From Scatomorpha sp964345235 (GTDB lineage: Bacteria; Bacillota; Clostridia; Oscillospirales; Oscillospiraceae): a DNA stretch of 64,000 nucleotides. Below are positions 52,829 through 61,904 of the stretch, piece by piece (positions within the stretch are counted from its first letter, which is position 1; every line of letters starts with the position of its first letter). The notes beneath the pieces are model-generated. The model searched no databases and was not told the origin of the DNA. It was given only the letters and a program-made list of their open reading frames with translations. The position numbers were made by a program, and so were the translations under genes. Location of the stretch: NCBI GenBank assembly GCA_964345235.1, contig CAYFQE010000001.1, positions 1-64,000 on the forward strand, read 5' to 3'.

Positions 52829-53236
52829 ATTTCGTCCTCTTAAATTATTTTTTTGCGTGCTTTTTTAAAAATGCAATGCGCTAAAATCATATGGGCTTGA
52901 ACTTAATCGACATTTTTCACTTTTGTAACTATATATTAGCACTAAAAACTATGAATAATCAACAATTAAGCAAAAAAAATGTATATCAATAAAAGAGATT
53001 ACTCGAATGGCAATATTTTTGAAAAGTATTAAAATATAAATGTAAATGTGTTCATATGGGCTCTCTGGAAGTGAATAATTATATAATTTAAAAGCAAATG
53101 TCAAAAAAACGGACTTATTTTTAAGGGGATAAATATACAAAGCTTCATTAGCAATGACAAACTTTATTTTTTGGCTGCATTGTGTTAAAATCTTTTGAGA
53201 ATCAAAACAGTTTTTCAAACGAAAGGCAGAAGCTAA
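52829..53236. other. Divergent A/T-rich intergenic region between gntR and secA
   Basis: About 410 bases, strongly A/T-rich, separating two divergent genes. It must hold the gntR-vor promoter on the left and the secA promoter on the right. I see no RNA gene, no clear inverted operator and no supported gene. A minus-strand frame of about 106 codons (52949-53269) has no ribosome site and no recognisable similarity. Confidence 0.5.
53183..53191 (+). promoter_or_regulatory. secA extended -10 candidate
   Basis: TG at 53183-53184 followed by one base and TAAAAT (53186-53191) gives an extended -10. A weak TTTATT lies 17 bases upstream. Transcription would start about 40 bases before secA. Confidence 0.45.
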
Positions 53237-56002
53237 ATGGGACTTTTTGATAAAATATTCGGAACACACTCAGAGCGAGAGCTAAAAAAGATAGATCATC
53301 TTGTAAACAAGGTAGAAACTCTGGAGTCCGTAATGCAGCAAAAGAGTGATTCGGAACTTAGAGAGCTTACGCTTACTTATAAAGAAAGAATAGCCGCCGG
53401 AGAAACGCTTGAAGATATTTTACCTGAGGCATTTGCCACTGCGCGTGAGGCGGCTTGGCGTGTTTTGGGCATGAAACCATACAGAGTTCAGATAATAGGC
53501 GGCATTGTTTTGCATCAGGGCAGAATAGCCGAGATGAAGACAGGTGAGGGCAAAACTCTCGTTGCCGTTATGCCTGCGTATCTAAACGCTCTGGAGGGCA
53601 AGGGAGTCCATATTGTCACGGTTAACGACTACCTTGCTAAGAGAGACAGCGAGTGGATGGGCAAGGTTTACAGGTTTTTGGGGCTTGAGGTAGGGCTTAT
53701 TATACATGGGCTCAGCTCCGAGGAGCGTAGAGCGGCCTATAGTGCGGATATAACCTATGGCACAAACAATGAAATGGGATTCGACTACCTTAGAGACAAT
53801 ATGGCGCTCTATAGTAATGACATGGTTCAGCGAGGCCACCATTTTGCTATTGTTGACGAGGTTGACTCGATACTTGTTGACGAGGCCAGAACACCCCTTA
53901 TTATTTCAGGACAGGGCGATGAATCTACCGATTTATATAAAAAGGCGGATGCCTTGGTCCGCTCAATGAGATGCATGGTTGTGACTCATGTTGACGAAAA
54001 GGAAGAGGAAGACGAGAACATAAATGTAGATTATATTGTCGATGAAAAATCCAAGACAGCCACGCTCACGGCTCGAGGCACCGAGAAAAGCGAGAGATAT
54101 TTCGGTATAGAAAACCTTTCGGATCTTGAAAACTCGACAATAGCGCACCACGTAAATCAGTCTCTCAAGGCTTACGGCACAATGAAGAGAGATATTGATT
54201 ATGTCGTAAAAGACGGAGAGGTAATAATTGTAGACGAGTTTACCGGCCGCCTCATGTTAGGCAGACGATATTCCGAAGGCTTGCACCAAGCAATAGAGGC
54301 GAAGGAAAGAGTCGATGTTCAGAAAGAGAACAAGACTTTGGCTACGATTACCTTCCAGAACTATTTCAGACTTTATAAAAAACTGTCGGGAATGACAGGT
54401 ACCGCTCTCACCGAGGCGGAAGAGTTTGAAACAATATACTCATTGGACATCATAGAAATTCCGACCAACAAGCCCGTGATAAGAATAGACAATGCCGATG
54501 TAGTGTATAAAAACGAGAACGGCAAAAACAGGGCGATAATAGAGCAAATAGTAACCTGTCACGAAAAAGGTCAGCCGGTTCTTGTCGGCACTATATCAAT
54601 TGAAAAAAGTGAGGAGATATCCTCGCTACTGAAAAAGAGAAAAATCGAGCACAATGTTCTAAATGCCAAACAGCATGATAAAGAAGCTGAGATTGTAGCT
54701 CAGGCAGGCAAATTCGGCGCGGTAACAATAGCCACAAACATGGCCGGCCGCGGAACAGACATTGTTTTGGGCGGCAACGCTGAATTTCTCGCAAAAAAAG
54801 ACCTCAAGTCTGCAGGGTTTGATGATGAAATAATAGCCGAGGCTACCGGATACTCCGATACATCCGACGAAGAGGTATTAAAAGCCAGAGCAATGTATGC
54901 CGAACGATATTCCGAGCATAAAAAGGTAACGGATGTCGAAGCAAGAAGAGTAAAGGGAGTCGGAGGCCTATATATTTTAGGAACCGAGCGTCACGAGTCG
55001 AGGCGTATAGATAACCAGCTCAGAGGCCGTTCAGGAAGACAGGGCGACCCCGGTGAAAGCCGATTCTATATAGCGCTTACCGATGATATCATGAGACTTT
55101 TCGGGTCTGAGAGAATAATGGGCGCCATGGAGAAGCTCGGAATGGAAGAGGACATGCCCCTCGACAACAAGCTTCTTTCAAATTCGATTGAACAGGCTCA
55201 GAAGACCGTAGAAAGCAGGAACTTTCAGGTTAGGAAAAATGTCATAGAGTTTGACGATGTAATGAATGTTCAAAGAAATCTCATATACGGCGAGAGACAC
55301 AAGGTTTTATTCGGAGAAGACCTTAAAGATTATATACTCAAGATGCTTGAGGAGTATGTTTCATCCACGATAGACGGCATAGATTTTTCGGGAAAAAGCG
55401 CTGTAGGTGAAGTTCTATCCCACTTTAAATATGTTGTTTTAAGCGATTCGGATGTTTCCAATTTAAGAAGAGCGCTCGACTCGGATGCTTCAAAAGAAGA
55501 AGTTGAAGAAGCTGTGCTCGAAACGGCTGTTTTAAACTATGAGGCCAGAGAAAAAGAATTCGGGCTCATGCCCGATGGAAGACCATTCATGAGAGAACTC
55601 GAGAGAGTGGTTCTTCTCAGAGTCGTAGACGAGTATTGGATGGAGCATCTCGAGTCGATGAATGAGCTTAGAAGAGGTGTGGGCCTGCGCGGATACGGTA
55701 ATGTTAAACCGGTTGATGCTTATAAAAAAGAGGGATACGAAATATTTGATGCAATGGTCAGCGGCATAAAGGAAGAGACTGTCAGAAGACTGTTTACGGT
55801 AAGAGTCCGTAAACCCGAGACTCTTGAGCGAAAGAGCGTTGCCAAAAATATTGCGGCGGGAAGAGAGGGTGACGGAACGCTGAAAAAAGCACCGGTAAAA
55901 AAGACTAAAAAACCGGGGAGAAACGATCCGTGTCCCTGCGGTAAGCTTAGGCCAAACGGTCTTCCTATGAAATATAAGGACTGCTGTGGCAGAAACGATT
56001 AA
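53237..56002 (+). CDS. secA: Preprotein translocase ATPase SecA
   Basis: A 921-residue motor that drives proteins through SecYEG. Walker A is MKTGEGKTLVAVMPAY near 100, the DEAD-like box DEVDSILVDEARTPLIISG at about 214, and helicase motifs include ATNMAGRGTDIVLGGN and RGRSGRQGDPGESRF. The C-terminus has the zinc-binding NDPCPCG-KYKDCCG tail that binds SecB or ribosomes. GAAAGGC lies before ATG 53237. prfB, its usual neighbour in Firmicutes, is not present; pgeF follows. Confidence 0.98.
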   Translation: MGLFDKIFGTHSERELKKIDHLVNKVETLESVMQQKSDSELRELTLTYKERIAAGETLEDILPEAFATAREAAWRVLGMKPYRVQIIGGIVLHQGRIAEMKTGEGKTLVAVMPAYLNALEGKGVHIVTVNDYLAKRDSEWMGKVYRFLGLEVGLIIHGLSSEERRAAYSADITYGTNNEMGFDYLRDNMALYSNDMVQRGHHFAIVDEVDSILVDEARTPLIISGQGDESTDLYKKADALVRSMRCMVVTHVDEKEEEDENINVDYIVDEKSKTATLTARGTEKSERYFGIENLSDLENSTIAHHVNQSLKAYGTMKRDIDYVVKDGEVIIVDEFTGRLMLGRRYSEGLHQAIEAKERVDVQKENKTLATITFQNYFRLYKKLSGMTGTALTEAEEFETIYSLDIIEIPTNKPVIRIDNADVVYKNENGKNRAIIEQIVTCHEKGQPVLVGTISIEKSEEISSLLKKRKIEHNVLNAKQHDKEAEIVAQAGKFGAVTIATNMAGRGTDIVLGGNAEFLAKKDLKSAGFDDEIIAEATGYSDTSDEEVLKARAMYAERYSEHKKVTDVEARRVKGVGGLYILGTERHESRRIDNQLRGRSGRQGDPGESRFYIALTDDIMRLFGSERIMGAMEKLGMEEDMPLDNKLLSNSIEQAQKTVESRNFQVRKNVIEFDDVMNVQRNLIYGERHKVLFGEDLKDYILKMLEEYVSSTIDGIDFSGKSAVGEVLSHFKYVVLSDSDVSNLRRALDSDASKEEVEEAVLETAVLNYEAREKEFGLMPDGRPFMRELERVVLLRVVDEYWMEHLESMNELRRGVGLRGYGNVKPVDAYKKEGYEIFDAMVSGIKEETVRRLFTVRVRKPETLERKSVAKNIAAGREGDGTLKKAPVKKTKKPGRNDPCPCGKLRPNGLPMKYKDCCGRND

Positions 56003-56004
56003 AA

Positions 56005-56805
56005 ATGGCATTTATAGAAAAGAAAAAAGGAAATTTGTTATATTTAATTTCCGATAAGATTAAAACTAAACACGCATTTACGACAAGATTCGGAGGAGTG
56101 AGCTCGGGCGGATTTTCATCATTGAACTTCGGATATATGAGGGGAGATCCCGATGATAATGTGAACGAAAACTTTCGGATTTTGGGCGAAGTATTTAATA
56201 TTAATCCTTTTAAAGCTGGGTTTACACGCCAGGTTCACGGCTCCGATGTACATCTCATAGGAGAGTCGGATTTACGAGTCCCATCAGACTTTAACAGGCC
56301 TGATTGTGATGCTGTGGTTACAACTTTAAGAGAAACACCTATTTTTTGCTTTGTAGCTGATTGCACGCCGATTTTGCTCTATGATGACGAAAATAAGGTG
56401 GCGGCAACTGCGCACTGCGGCTGGAGGAGTTCGGTAAGCGACATTCTTAAAAATACACTGGAGCTTATGAAAAAACAGGGTGCGAAATCTCAGAATGTTG
56501 TCGCAGCGATAGGGCCTTCAATCGGACAGTGCTGCTTTGAAGTAGGGGATGATGTAGCGGAGGCGCTCGAGGATTATATAGGCCCTAAGTTTGAACAAGT
56601 TTTAAAATCGGGCAATCGAGAGGGCAAGTACTATGCAGATCTCAAGCTTGCCAATGCGATAAGACTTGCCGAGCTTGGTGTTTTAAGTGATAATATAGAT
56701 ATTTGCGCAGAATGCACAAAGTGTAAAAACGAGAAGTTTTGGTCACATAGACATGTCGGACTAAACGACAGAGGCTCTCAGTGTGCATTTATTTCTATAG
56801 AGTGA
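56005..56805 (+). CDS. pgeF: PgeF/YlmD-type peptidoglycan editing or purine nucleoside enzyme (laccase-domain family)
   Basis: A 266-residue member of the DUF152/LACC1 family. RQVHGSDVH, a Cys/Asp stretch FVADCTPILLYD, TAHCGWRSSVSDILKNTLE and CAECTKCKNEKFWSHRH carry the zinc-site His, Cys and His. Family members have been described as purine nucleoside phosphorylase/adenosine deaminase-like and, in E. coli, as an editor of wrong L-Ser in peptidoglycan precursors. ATG 56005 lies two bases after secA; no strong ribosome site is seen, so it is probably coupled. Confidence 0.85.
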   Translation: MAFIEKKKGNLLYLISDKIKTKHAFTTRFGGVSSGGFSSLNFGYMRGDPDDNVNENFRILGEVFNINPFKAGFTRQVHGSDVHLIGESDLRVPSDFNRPDCDAVVTTLRETPIFCFVADCTPILLYDDENKVAATAHCGWRSSVSDILKNTLELMKKQGAKSQNVVAAIGPSIGQCCFEVGDDVAEALEDYIGPKFEQVLKSGNREGKYYADLKLANAIRLAELGVLSDNIDICAECTKCKNEKFWSHRHVGLNDRGSQCAFISIE

Positions 56806-56812
56806 GGCTGAA

Positions 56813-58387
56813 ATGAAGAAACATATATTATTAATAGTATTGATTATAATTACTTTATCGGCGTTGGCGCTTATGTTTTTGTCTGCCTGTGGCGGAGAAA
56901 AAGAAAGCGAAAGTACTCCGCCGCCGGAAACTGAGAATGAAAGCGGAAAAAAAGATGGCAGCTTGTCGTTTTCGCTCAACTCTAACAAGTCCGACAGCTT
57001 CAATCCCTATCAAACTAAAACCCAGGAAAATATGATTGTGGCGCAGCTTATGTATGAAAATATTTTCGAAGTGGATGAAAACTATAATCTGACCTCAAAT
57101 GTCATTACCGAAAAAGAATCGCGGGACAATATGTGGATTTTCAAAGTAGATACATCCATAATAATGCACGACGGCTCCAACTTATCCGCAAAAGATTTGG
57201 TTTACTCTCTTTCCCAAGCATTTGGTTCAACCCGCTTTCGTGGACGCTTTAACACTTATCAGGGAGCTATGGCATCCGGGGATGATACCCTGATAATTTC
57301 TACAAAAAAAACGAATAAGATGCTTCCTTATATTTTGAATGTGCCCATAATTAAGGCCGGTCAAGGAAAAGAGACTGCGCCGGTTGGCTGTGGTCCCTAC
57401 ATGCTTTCGGAAGACGGAAACAGCTTGGTTGCTTTTGATGAGTACAAACAAAGAGATAGCTTACCATTTGAAACAATAGAGCTTAAAGAGTTTGTAACTA
57501 TCGAAGAGAGAATAGATGCATTTGAAGATGGCGAGGTCAATCTTGTTGTTAATGACAGAACGGGCAAAAACAGCTTGGGTTATGGCGGCAAAAATGAGAT
57601 AAGATATTTTACAACGATGAATCTTCACTATTTCGGATTCAATATGACTGACGATTTTGTAGCAAAGCCGGGTGTTCGATATGCCATGCAGTTTGCTTTA
57701 AACAGAGAAGAAGCGGCAAAAGTGTTTTTGAACAACAATGCGCTTCCGACTGTTGCGGCAGTTCACCCCAGGTCCGAGTTATATAATAAAAATTTGGCGA
57801 GAAGTGTAAACTTTAATATGGAAAACTGCCTGGTAAGTCTTGCCAATGCGGGAGTAATCGATGCAGATAATGACGGAAAACTTGAAAACATGATGTACGG
57901 TATTCCGGTTGAGATAAATGTCGATCTCATTGTATGCGCAGACGGCGCCGGCAAGGGAGATATTGCAAGAAAGTTTGCCAAGGAGCTTTCCAACATAGGT
58001 GTGACCGTGAGTGTCAGGGAACTCAGCTGGCAAGACTATGTAACGGCGCTGAAGGAAGGCGAGTTTGACATGTACTATGCTGAAGTTAAAATTCCGGGAG
58101 ATTTTAACATTCAGAACATGTTCGAAGAAGAGGGGAGTTTAAACTACGGCAATATAAAGGATGACGAGCTCCTTCTTGTTATAGATGAGTTTTTGGCTGC
58201 CGGTGATGACACAAGAGCAGACAAATGCTATAATATGATGAATGTGTTTATAAACAAGTCTCCGATAATACCGATTTGCTTTGAGCGAAGAGAGCTTATT
58301 ATGCAAAGAAATGCCGTAACCGGCGTAGACCCCTGCAGTGGGAATGTGTTTTTAGGAATCGCAAATTGGCGAGTACACAACAGGTGA
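56813..58387 (+). CDS. Family 5 ABC solute-binding lipoprotein, orphan
   Basis: A 524-residue extracytoplasmic binding protein. A signal peptide ends in the lipobox LSAC (Cys at about 26), followed by a Glu/Ser/Pro-rich spacer. The SBP_bac_5 fold starts near 48 with DSFNPYQTKTQENMIVAQLMYENIFE, and the C-terminal lobe ends with IPICFERRELIMQRNAV. Peptides, nickel or sugars are usual ligands in this family. No permease or ATPase gene is adjacent. GTGAGG precedes ATG 56813. Confidence 0.88.
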   Translation: MKKHILLIVLIIITLSALALMFLSACGGEKESESTPPPETENESGKKDGSLSFSLNSNKSDSFNPYQTKTQENMIVAQLMYENIFEVDENYNLTSNVITEKESRDNMWIFKVDTSIIMHDGSNLSAKDLVYSLSQAFGSTRFRGRFNTYQGAMASGDDTLIISTKKTNKMLPYILNVPIIKAGQGKETAPVGCGPYMLSEDGNSLVAFDEYKQRDSLPFETIELKEFVTIEERIDAFEDGEVNLVVNDRTGKNSLGYGGKNEIRYFTTMNLHYFGFNMTDDFVAKPGVRYAMQFALNREEAAKVFLNNNALPTVAAVHPRSELYNKNLARSVNFNMENCLVSLANAGVIDADNDGKLENMMYGIPVEINVDLIVCADGAGKGDIARKFAKELSNIGVTVSVRELSWQDYVTALKEGEFDMYYAEVKIPGDFNIQNMFEEEGSLNYGNIKDDELLLVIDEFLAAGDDTRADKCYNMMNVFINKSPIIPICFERRELIMQRNAVTGVDPCSGNVFLGIANWRVHNR

Positions 58388-58399
58388 GGAGAAGGTAAT

Positions 58400-58780
58400 A
58401 TGACAGATAGAGAACTTATGGACATTGCTCGCAAGGCTTCGGAAAATGCTTATGCTCCATACTCGAGATTTAAGGTAGGGGCGGCCTTGGAAACAGAAGG
58501 TAGGCAGGTGTTTACAGGGTGCAATGTTGAGAATGCCGCGCTAGGCTCAACAATTTGCGCAGAGAGAACGGCTGCCACAAAGGCGGTCTCCGAAGGATAT
58601 ACCAAATTTAAAAGAATAGCCATATGGGCGGAAGGCAACGATTATTGTTTGCCTTGCGGAGCCTGCCGACAGGTTTTGGCAGAGTTTTGTGATGACATGG
58701 AAGTGCTTTGCGCTAAGGCGGGCGGACGATATGTAAGCTATAACCTCAGCGAGCTTCTTCCTCACAGGTTTAATTTTTAG
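58400..58780 (+). CDS. cdd: Cytidine deaminase
   Basis: A 126-residue zinc enzyme that converts cytidine or deoxycytidine to uridine forms. AYAPYSRFKVGAALET near 17, the CAERTA motif (catalytic Glu) and PCGACRQVLAEF (zinc Cys pair) are all present. GGAGAAGG lies before ATG 58400. It is in line with secA-pgeF-SBP but no functional link is obvious. Confidence 0.96.
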   Translation: MTDRELMDIARKASENAYAPYSRFKVGAALETEGRQVFTGCNVENAALGSTICAERTAATKAVSEGYTKFKRIAIWAEGNDYCLPCGACRQVLAEFCDDMEVLCAKAGGRYVSYNLSELLPHRFNF

Positions 58781-58789
58781 TTAAGAGTA

Positions 58790-58808
58790 AAGTTCGTTTT
58801 GCGGACTT
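58790..58808 (+). terminator. Weak hairpin after cdd
   Basis: AAGTTCG (58790-58796) can pair with CGGACTT (58802-58808), one pair being G-U, followed by ATTTT. It may partly end the cdd transcript before the SLH gene. The stem is short, so this is uncertain. Confidence 0.35.
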
Positions 58809-58820
58809 ATTTTAAGGAAA

Positions 58821-60377
58821 ATGAAAAACAACAAAGTTATTATAATCACAATTATGCTTTTAATAATTATAATTGTGGTACCACAAGTCAACATATATGC
58901 AGCCCGGCAATATTCCGATGTTCCGGAAAGTGCCTGGTATGCATCTTTCGTCAACATTATCTCATCGAAGGGTGTAGATTTGAGCGAAGATGATGAGTTT
59001 GTGCCGAGAGAACAGATTAGCCGTGCAGATTTTATGAGTTGGCTTTCTTCTTTTGCGGGGCTTAAAACTCAAAACACAGAGATTAACGAACATTGGGCAG
59101 AGCCGTATTGGTATATGATGAGTGAGGTTGGATTGTTAGAGGGTCTTAGCATTCAGCCTAAAGCAGAGGAGCTTGAAACATCGCTGAGCAGATATGAAAT
59201 GCTTGTTATTATGGGCAATCTGGTTTTCAATCTTAATGGAGAGGAGCCCGTTAAGCTTATTAATCCGGCTGAATCGATAGGCGACTATGATGTTATAGGC
59301 AGCGCATACAGAGGGACACTGGAGCAGCTTTTCGGTAAGGGTATTGTCTCCGGTATTGACGAGAAAGGCAGTTTTTGCGGCAACAGGCCTCTTACGAGGG
59401 CAGAGGCGGCAAAGGTTATTGTATGTGGCCTTATGCCGGAATACAGAGAAGACAGAAGTGAAATAACCGTTTCTGCAGAAAAGGACGATGAACCTAACAC
59501 TTTTTATCAAAAGGGACTAGGGGAGACCGAGCAGAAAAAGGCTTCAAGTCAGCAAGCTGCAATACCAAGCGCGCCTAAGCCAACACCGGTTCCCACACCG
59601 AAACCGACATCGACTCCCACACCGAAACCGGTAGCAACGGCGAACCCTCAGCCGACACAGGCTCCCACAGTCTCGCAAACTCCGGAGCCAACGCCGGTTC
59701 CGGCTGCTGTACCGACTCCACAGCCGACACCGCTTCCAACGCCTGCCCCAACGCCGCAGCCGACACCGGTTCCGCAGCAGACCGAGCCTCCGGCACCGCC
59801 TCCGCCGCCAATGGAGCCGAGCGGCAACTCCCCGTCACAGTCGTTTGCCTTTAGATACAGAGGAATGTCAACTGCCGAGCGCAGACTTGCCTTGTTCGGA
59901 GATGAAAATAAAACCCATTTTAAAAGTGTCGAAGATGCAAACGGATATGTGATAAATGTATCTGTAAGTGTATGGGATTTGACTCAGGCCGGACAGTGGT
60001 ATTCCAAAACCATAACTCTTCAGGTTAACAGGGTAGTTGCAGAAGAGGTGAAGGGCATCTTTTCTACTATATATAATCTGCCCGAATCCGAACGCTTTCC
60101 GATATCCTATGTGGGAAGCGCTAGGTATTCTGATACTATGAGACACTCTTGGGGATGCGCCCTTGATATTAACGCCAACTACAATTACTACAGAAATCAT
60201 GTCACAGGATACCAGGTGGGGCAGTACTGCTATCTAAACAGCGACAGTCCCTACTGCATTAAGCCCGACAGTGCAGTTGTAAGAGCTTTTGCCAACTATG
60301 GCTGGGGCTGGGGCGGAAGCGGATGGACAAGTGCTGTAGACTATATGCATTTCAGCATTTTATCGACGGGCGGCTGA
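58821..60377 (+). CDS. Secreted protein: three SLH repeats, Pro-rich linker, M15 (VanY-like) carboxypeptidase
   Basis: The 518-residue protein begins with a hydrophobic signal sequence (about 1-27). Three S-layer homology repeats follow: QYSDVPESAWYASFVN (about 31-85), HWAEPYWYMMSEVGLLEG (about 91-145) and a third ending NRPLTRAEAAKVIV (about 155-205). Residues about 250-335 are a PTPxP-type linker. The C-terminal domain has MRHSWGCALDIN (His and Asp zinc ligands) near 442 and DYMHFS (third His) near 512, as in D-Ala-D-Ala carboxypeptidases. Two cysteines near 472 and 481 might form a disulfide. It would be held on the wall by SLH and trim peptide stems. AAGGAAA precedes ATG 58821. Confidence 0.88.
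   Translation: MKNNKVIIITIMLLIIIIVVPQVNIYAARQYSDVPESAWYASFVNIISSKGVDLSEDDEFVPREQISRADFMSWLSSFAGLKTQNTEINEHWAEPYWYMMSEVGLLEGLSIQPKAEELETSLSRYEMLVIMGNLVFNLNGEEPVKLINPAESIGDYDVIGSAYRGTLEQLFGKGIVSGIDEKGSFCGNRPLTRAEAAKVIVCGLMPEYREDRSEITVSAEKDDEPNTFYQKGLGETEQKKASSQQAAIPSAPKPTPVPTPKPTSTPTPKPVATANPQPTQAPTVSQTPEPTPVPAAVPTPQPTPLPTPAPTPQPTPVPQQTEPPAPPPPPMEPSGNSPSQSFAFRYRGMSTAERRLALFGDENKTHFKSVEDANGYVINVSVSVWDLTQAGQWYSKTITLQVNRVVAEEVKGIFSTIYNLPESERFPISYVGSARYSDTMRHSWGCALDINANYNYYRNHVTGYQVGQYCYLNSDSPYCIKPDSAVVRAFANYGWGWGGSGWTSAVDYMHFSILSTGG
59575..59820 (+). repeat. Degenerate Pro/Thr-coding tandem repeat (linker)
   Basis: About 80 codons of short imperfect repeats of the CCG-ACA-CCG type encode PTP, KPT and QPT units. 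This region links the SLH part to the M15 domain. Its length is likely to vary between strains and it is prone to assembly collapse. Confidence 0.8.
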
Positions 60378-60400
60378 TATTTAAATTAGATTGTCAATAT

Positions 60401-60443
60401 AATAAGGTATAAAAACGGCAATTTGCCGTTTTTATACCTTATT
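60401..60443. terminator. Bidirectional terminator, 20-bp perfect stem
   Basis: Positions 60401-60420 pair perfectly with 60424-60443 around a three-base loop. The stem contains AAAAA-CGGCA and TGCCG-TTTTT. It ends the SLH gene transcript and insulates the S10 operon. Confidence 0.9.
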
Positions 60444-60499
60444 AAAATTAAAGAGATAAAACATTATAATCAAAAAAACAAAAAATAAATATAAAATGC

Positions 60500-60528
60500 T
60501 TGACAAGCAAGCGGGTATTTGGTATTAT
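60500..60528 (+). promoter_or_regulatory. S10 operon promoter
   Basis: TTGACA (60500-60505), 17 bases, TATTAT (60523-60528). One base differs from consensus. Transcription would begin near 60535, leaving about 270 bases of leader before rpsJ. Confidence 0.85.
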
Positions 60529-60534
60529 CCTTAG

Positions 60535-60807
60535 GCGTCTGCAAAGAAACAGATGTATTTCATGCGAAGAAGCGGGAGATTGCGGCGGCAGAGCCGGTAA
60601 CTTTCGTGGAGTATGTCCGGCGCATAAGAATGCGCGAAATCGGGCGGAGGGACATCTTCTTTACATGGCGTATATCGGGTGAAAATTAAAATGTCGGCCT
60701 TAGCCGGCAAATTTTTAGGCCACCGACTGATACGCACGGATAAGTGTATAGTTAATGTCCACCGTACCAATGGGCGATATGCCTAAGTACGAAAACTGGA
60801 GGAAAAA
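60535..60807 (+). promoter_or_regulatory. Structured leader of the S10 ribosomal operon
   Basis: About 270 untranslated bases, richer in G/C than the intergenic background, with several nested stems. TCTG/CAGA at 60538-60553. ATGTCC (60613-60618) with GGACAT (60650-60655), enclosing GCGCAT (60620-60625) with ATGCGC (60630-60635). GCGTAT (60668-60673) with ATACGC (60730-60735), enclosing GTCGG (60693-60697) with CCGAC (60723-60727). CGGC (60695-60698) could instead pair with GCCG (60703-60706), excluding the last stem. GGAGG at 60798-60802 serves rpsJ. It probably carries ribosomal-protein feedback control; the ligand protein is unknown. Confidence 0.6.
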
Positions 60808-61119
60808 ATGGCAAACAACAAAATGATTCGCATTAAGCTGAAGGCGTATGACCATCAGCTGATTGACAAGGCTGCAGCAACAATCGTTGAAACAGCGAAG
60901 CGCACAGAGTCTAAGGTTTCGGGACCGATTCCGTTGCCCACAGACAAAGAAATTATTACGATTTTACGCGCTGTTCACAAGTATAAGGATAGCAGAGAGC
61001 AGTTTGAAAGACGCACCCACAAGAGACTTATTGATATCACAAGACCCACGCAGAAGACTGTTGATGCTCTCATGAGCTTAGAGCTTCCCGCAGGTGTCGA
61101 GATAGAAATTAAGCTCTAA
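60808..61119 (+). CDS. rpsJ: Small ribosomal subunit protein uS10
   Basis: A 103-residue protein with the S10 pattern KMIRIKLKAYDHQLIDKAA, GPIPLPTDKE, and RTHKRLIDITRPTQKTVDALMSLELPAGVEIEIKL. It belongs to the head of the 30S subunit and, as NusE, to antitermination complexes. A strong GGAGG precedes ATG 60808. It is the first gene of the operon, after the long leader. Confidence 0.98.
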   Translation: MANNKMIRIKLKAYDHQLIDKAAATIVETAKRTESKVSGPIPLPTDKEIITILRAVHKYKDSREQFERRTHKRLIDITRPTQKTVDALMSLELPAGVEIEIKL

Positions 61120-61189
61120 AAAGTGCCGTCAAACGCGCTTACGAGGTCAAGTTGATTAAGTTCAACCAATAACCAAAGGAGGAAAATTG

Positions 61190-61888
61190 ATGAAAGCAGC
61201 CATTATTGGCAAGAAGGTCGGGATGACACAGATCTTCGATGAAACAGGAAAGGTTATCCCCGTTACACTGATTGAAGCGGGGCCCTGCGTAGTTACACAG
61301 AAAAAGACCGAATGCAAAGAGGGTTATTCTTCTGTACAGTTCGCTTATGGAGAGGTTTCCGAATCTTCTCTCACAAAGCCCGAAAAGGGACATCTCAGCA
61401 AGTCGGGAAATCACAATCTCAAGCATTTGCATGAGTTTAAACTTGATAATGTCGCAGATTTCAATGTTGGCGATGTTATCAGATCTGATATATTCAAAGA
61501 AGGCGACAATGTCGATATAACAGGCATAAGTAAAGGTAAAGGTTACCAAGGCGTAATCAAGCGCCACAATGCTGGAAGAACACCCAGTTCACACGGCGGC
61601 GGCCCCGTCCACAGACATGCGGGTTCCATGGGTGCAGCTGCTTACCCTGCGAAAATTTTTAAAGGTAAGATGGGCGCAGGTCAGATGGGCAACGAGCAGG
61701 TCACAGTTCAAAATCTTGATGTAGTTAAGATAGATCCCGAGCTCAACATGTTAGTGGTAAGAGGCGCAGTTCCCGGACCTCGCGGCGGCTTGGTTTATGT
61801 TACAAGCTCCATGAAGAAGAAGAGGCGTGTCGGCCCTGCAACTCCCACAATAAGCACCAACCCGCAGAAGCGTTCTGCAAGAGGCTAA
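61190..61888 (+). CDS. rplC: Large ribosomal subunit protein uL3
   Basis: A 232-residue protein, with AAIIGKKVGMTQIFDETGKVIPVTLIEAGP at the N-terminus and GHRxHxGSxG-type stretch SSHGGGPVHRHAGSMGA near 135 facing the peptidyl-transferase region. ATG 61190 follows AAAGGAGG; the TTG just before it is part of the spacer. About 70 bases separate it from rpsJ. Confidence 0.98.
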   Translation: MKAAIIGKKVGMTQIFDETGKVIPVTLIEAGPCVVTQKKTECKEGYSSVQFAYGEVSESSLTKPEKGHLSKSGNHNLKHLHEFKLDNVADFNVGDVIRSDIFKEGDNVDITGISKGKGYQGVIKRHNAGRTPSSHGGGPVHRHAGSMGAAAYPAKIFKGKMGAGQMGNEQVTVQNLDVVKIDPELNMLVVRGAVPGPRGGLVYVTSSMKKKRRVGPATPTISTNPQKRSARG

Positions 61889-61904
61889 GAGAGGAGAATA
61901 AGAA

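Noticed and set aside
52949..53269. 106-codon minus-strand frame in the gntR-secA intergenic region
   Set aside because: It has no ribosome site, starts inside secA, and reads A/T-rich sequence that must contain promoters.
59575..59820. Tandem short repeats as a CRISPR or DNA-level array
   Set aside because: They are in-frame Pro/Thr codons of a protein linker with no spacers and no cas genes nearby.
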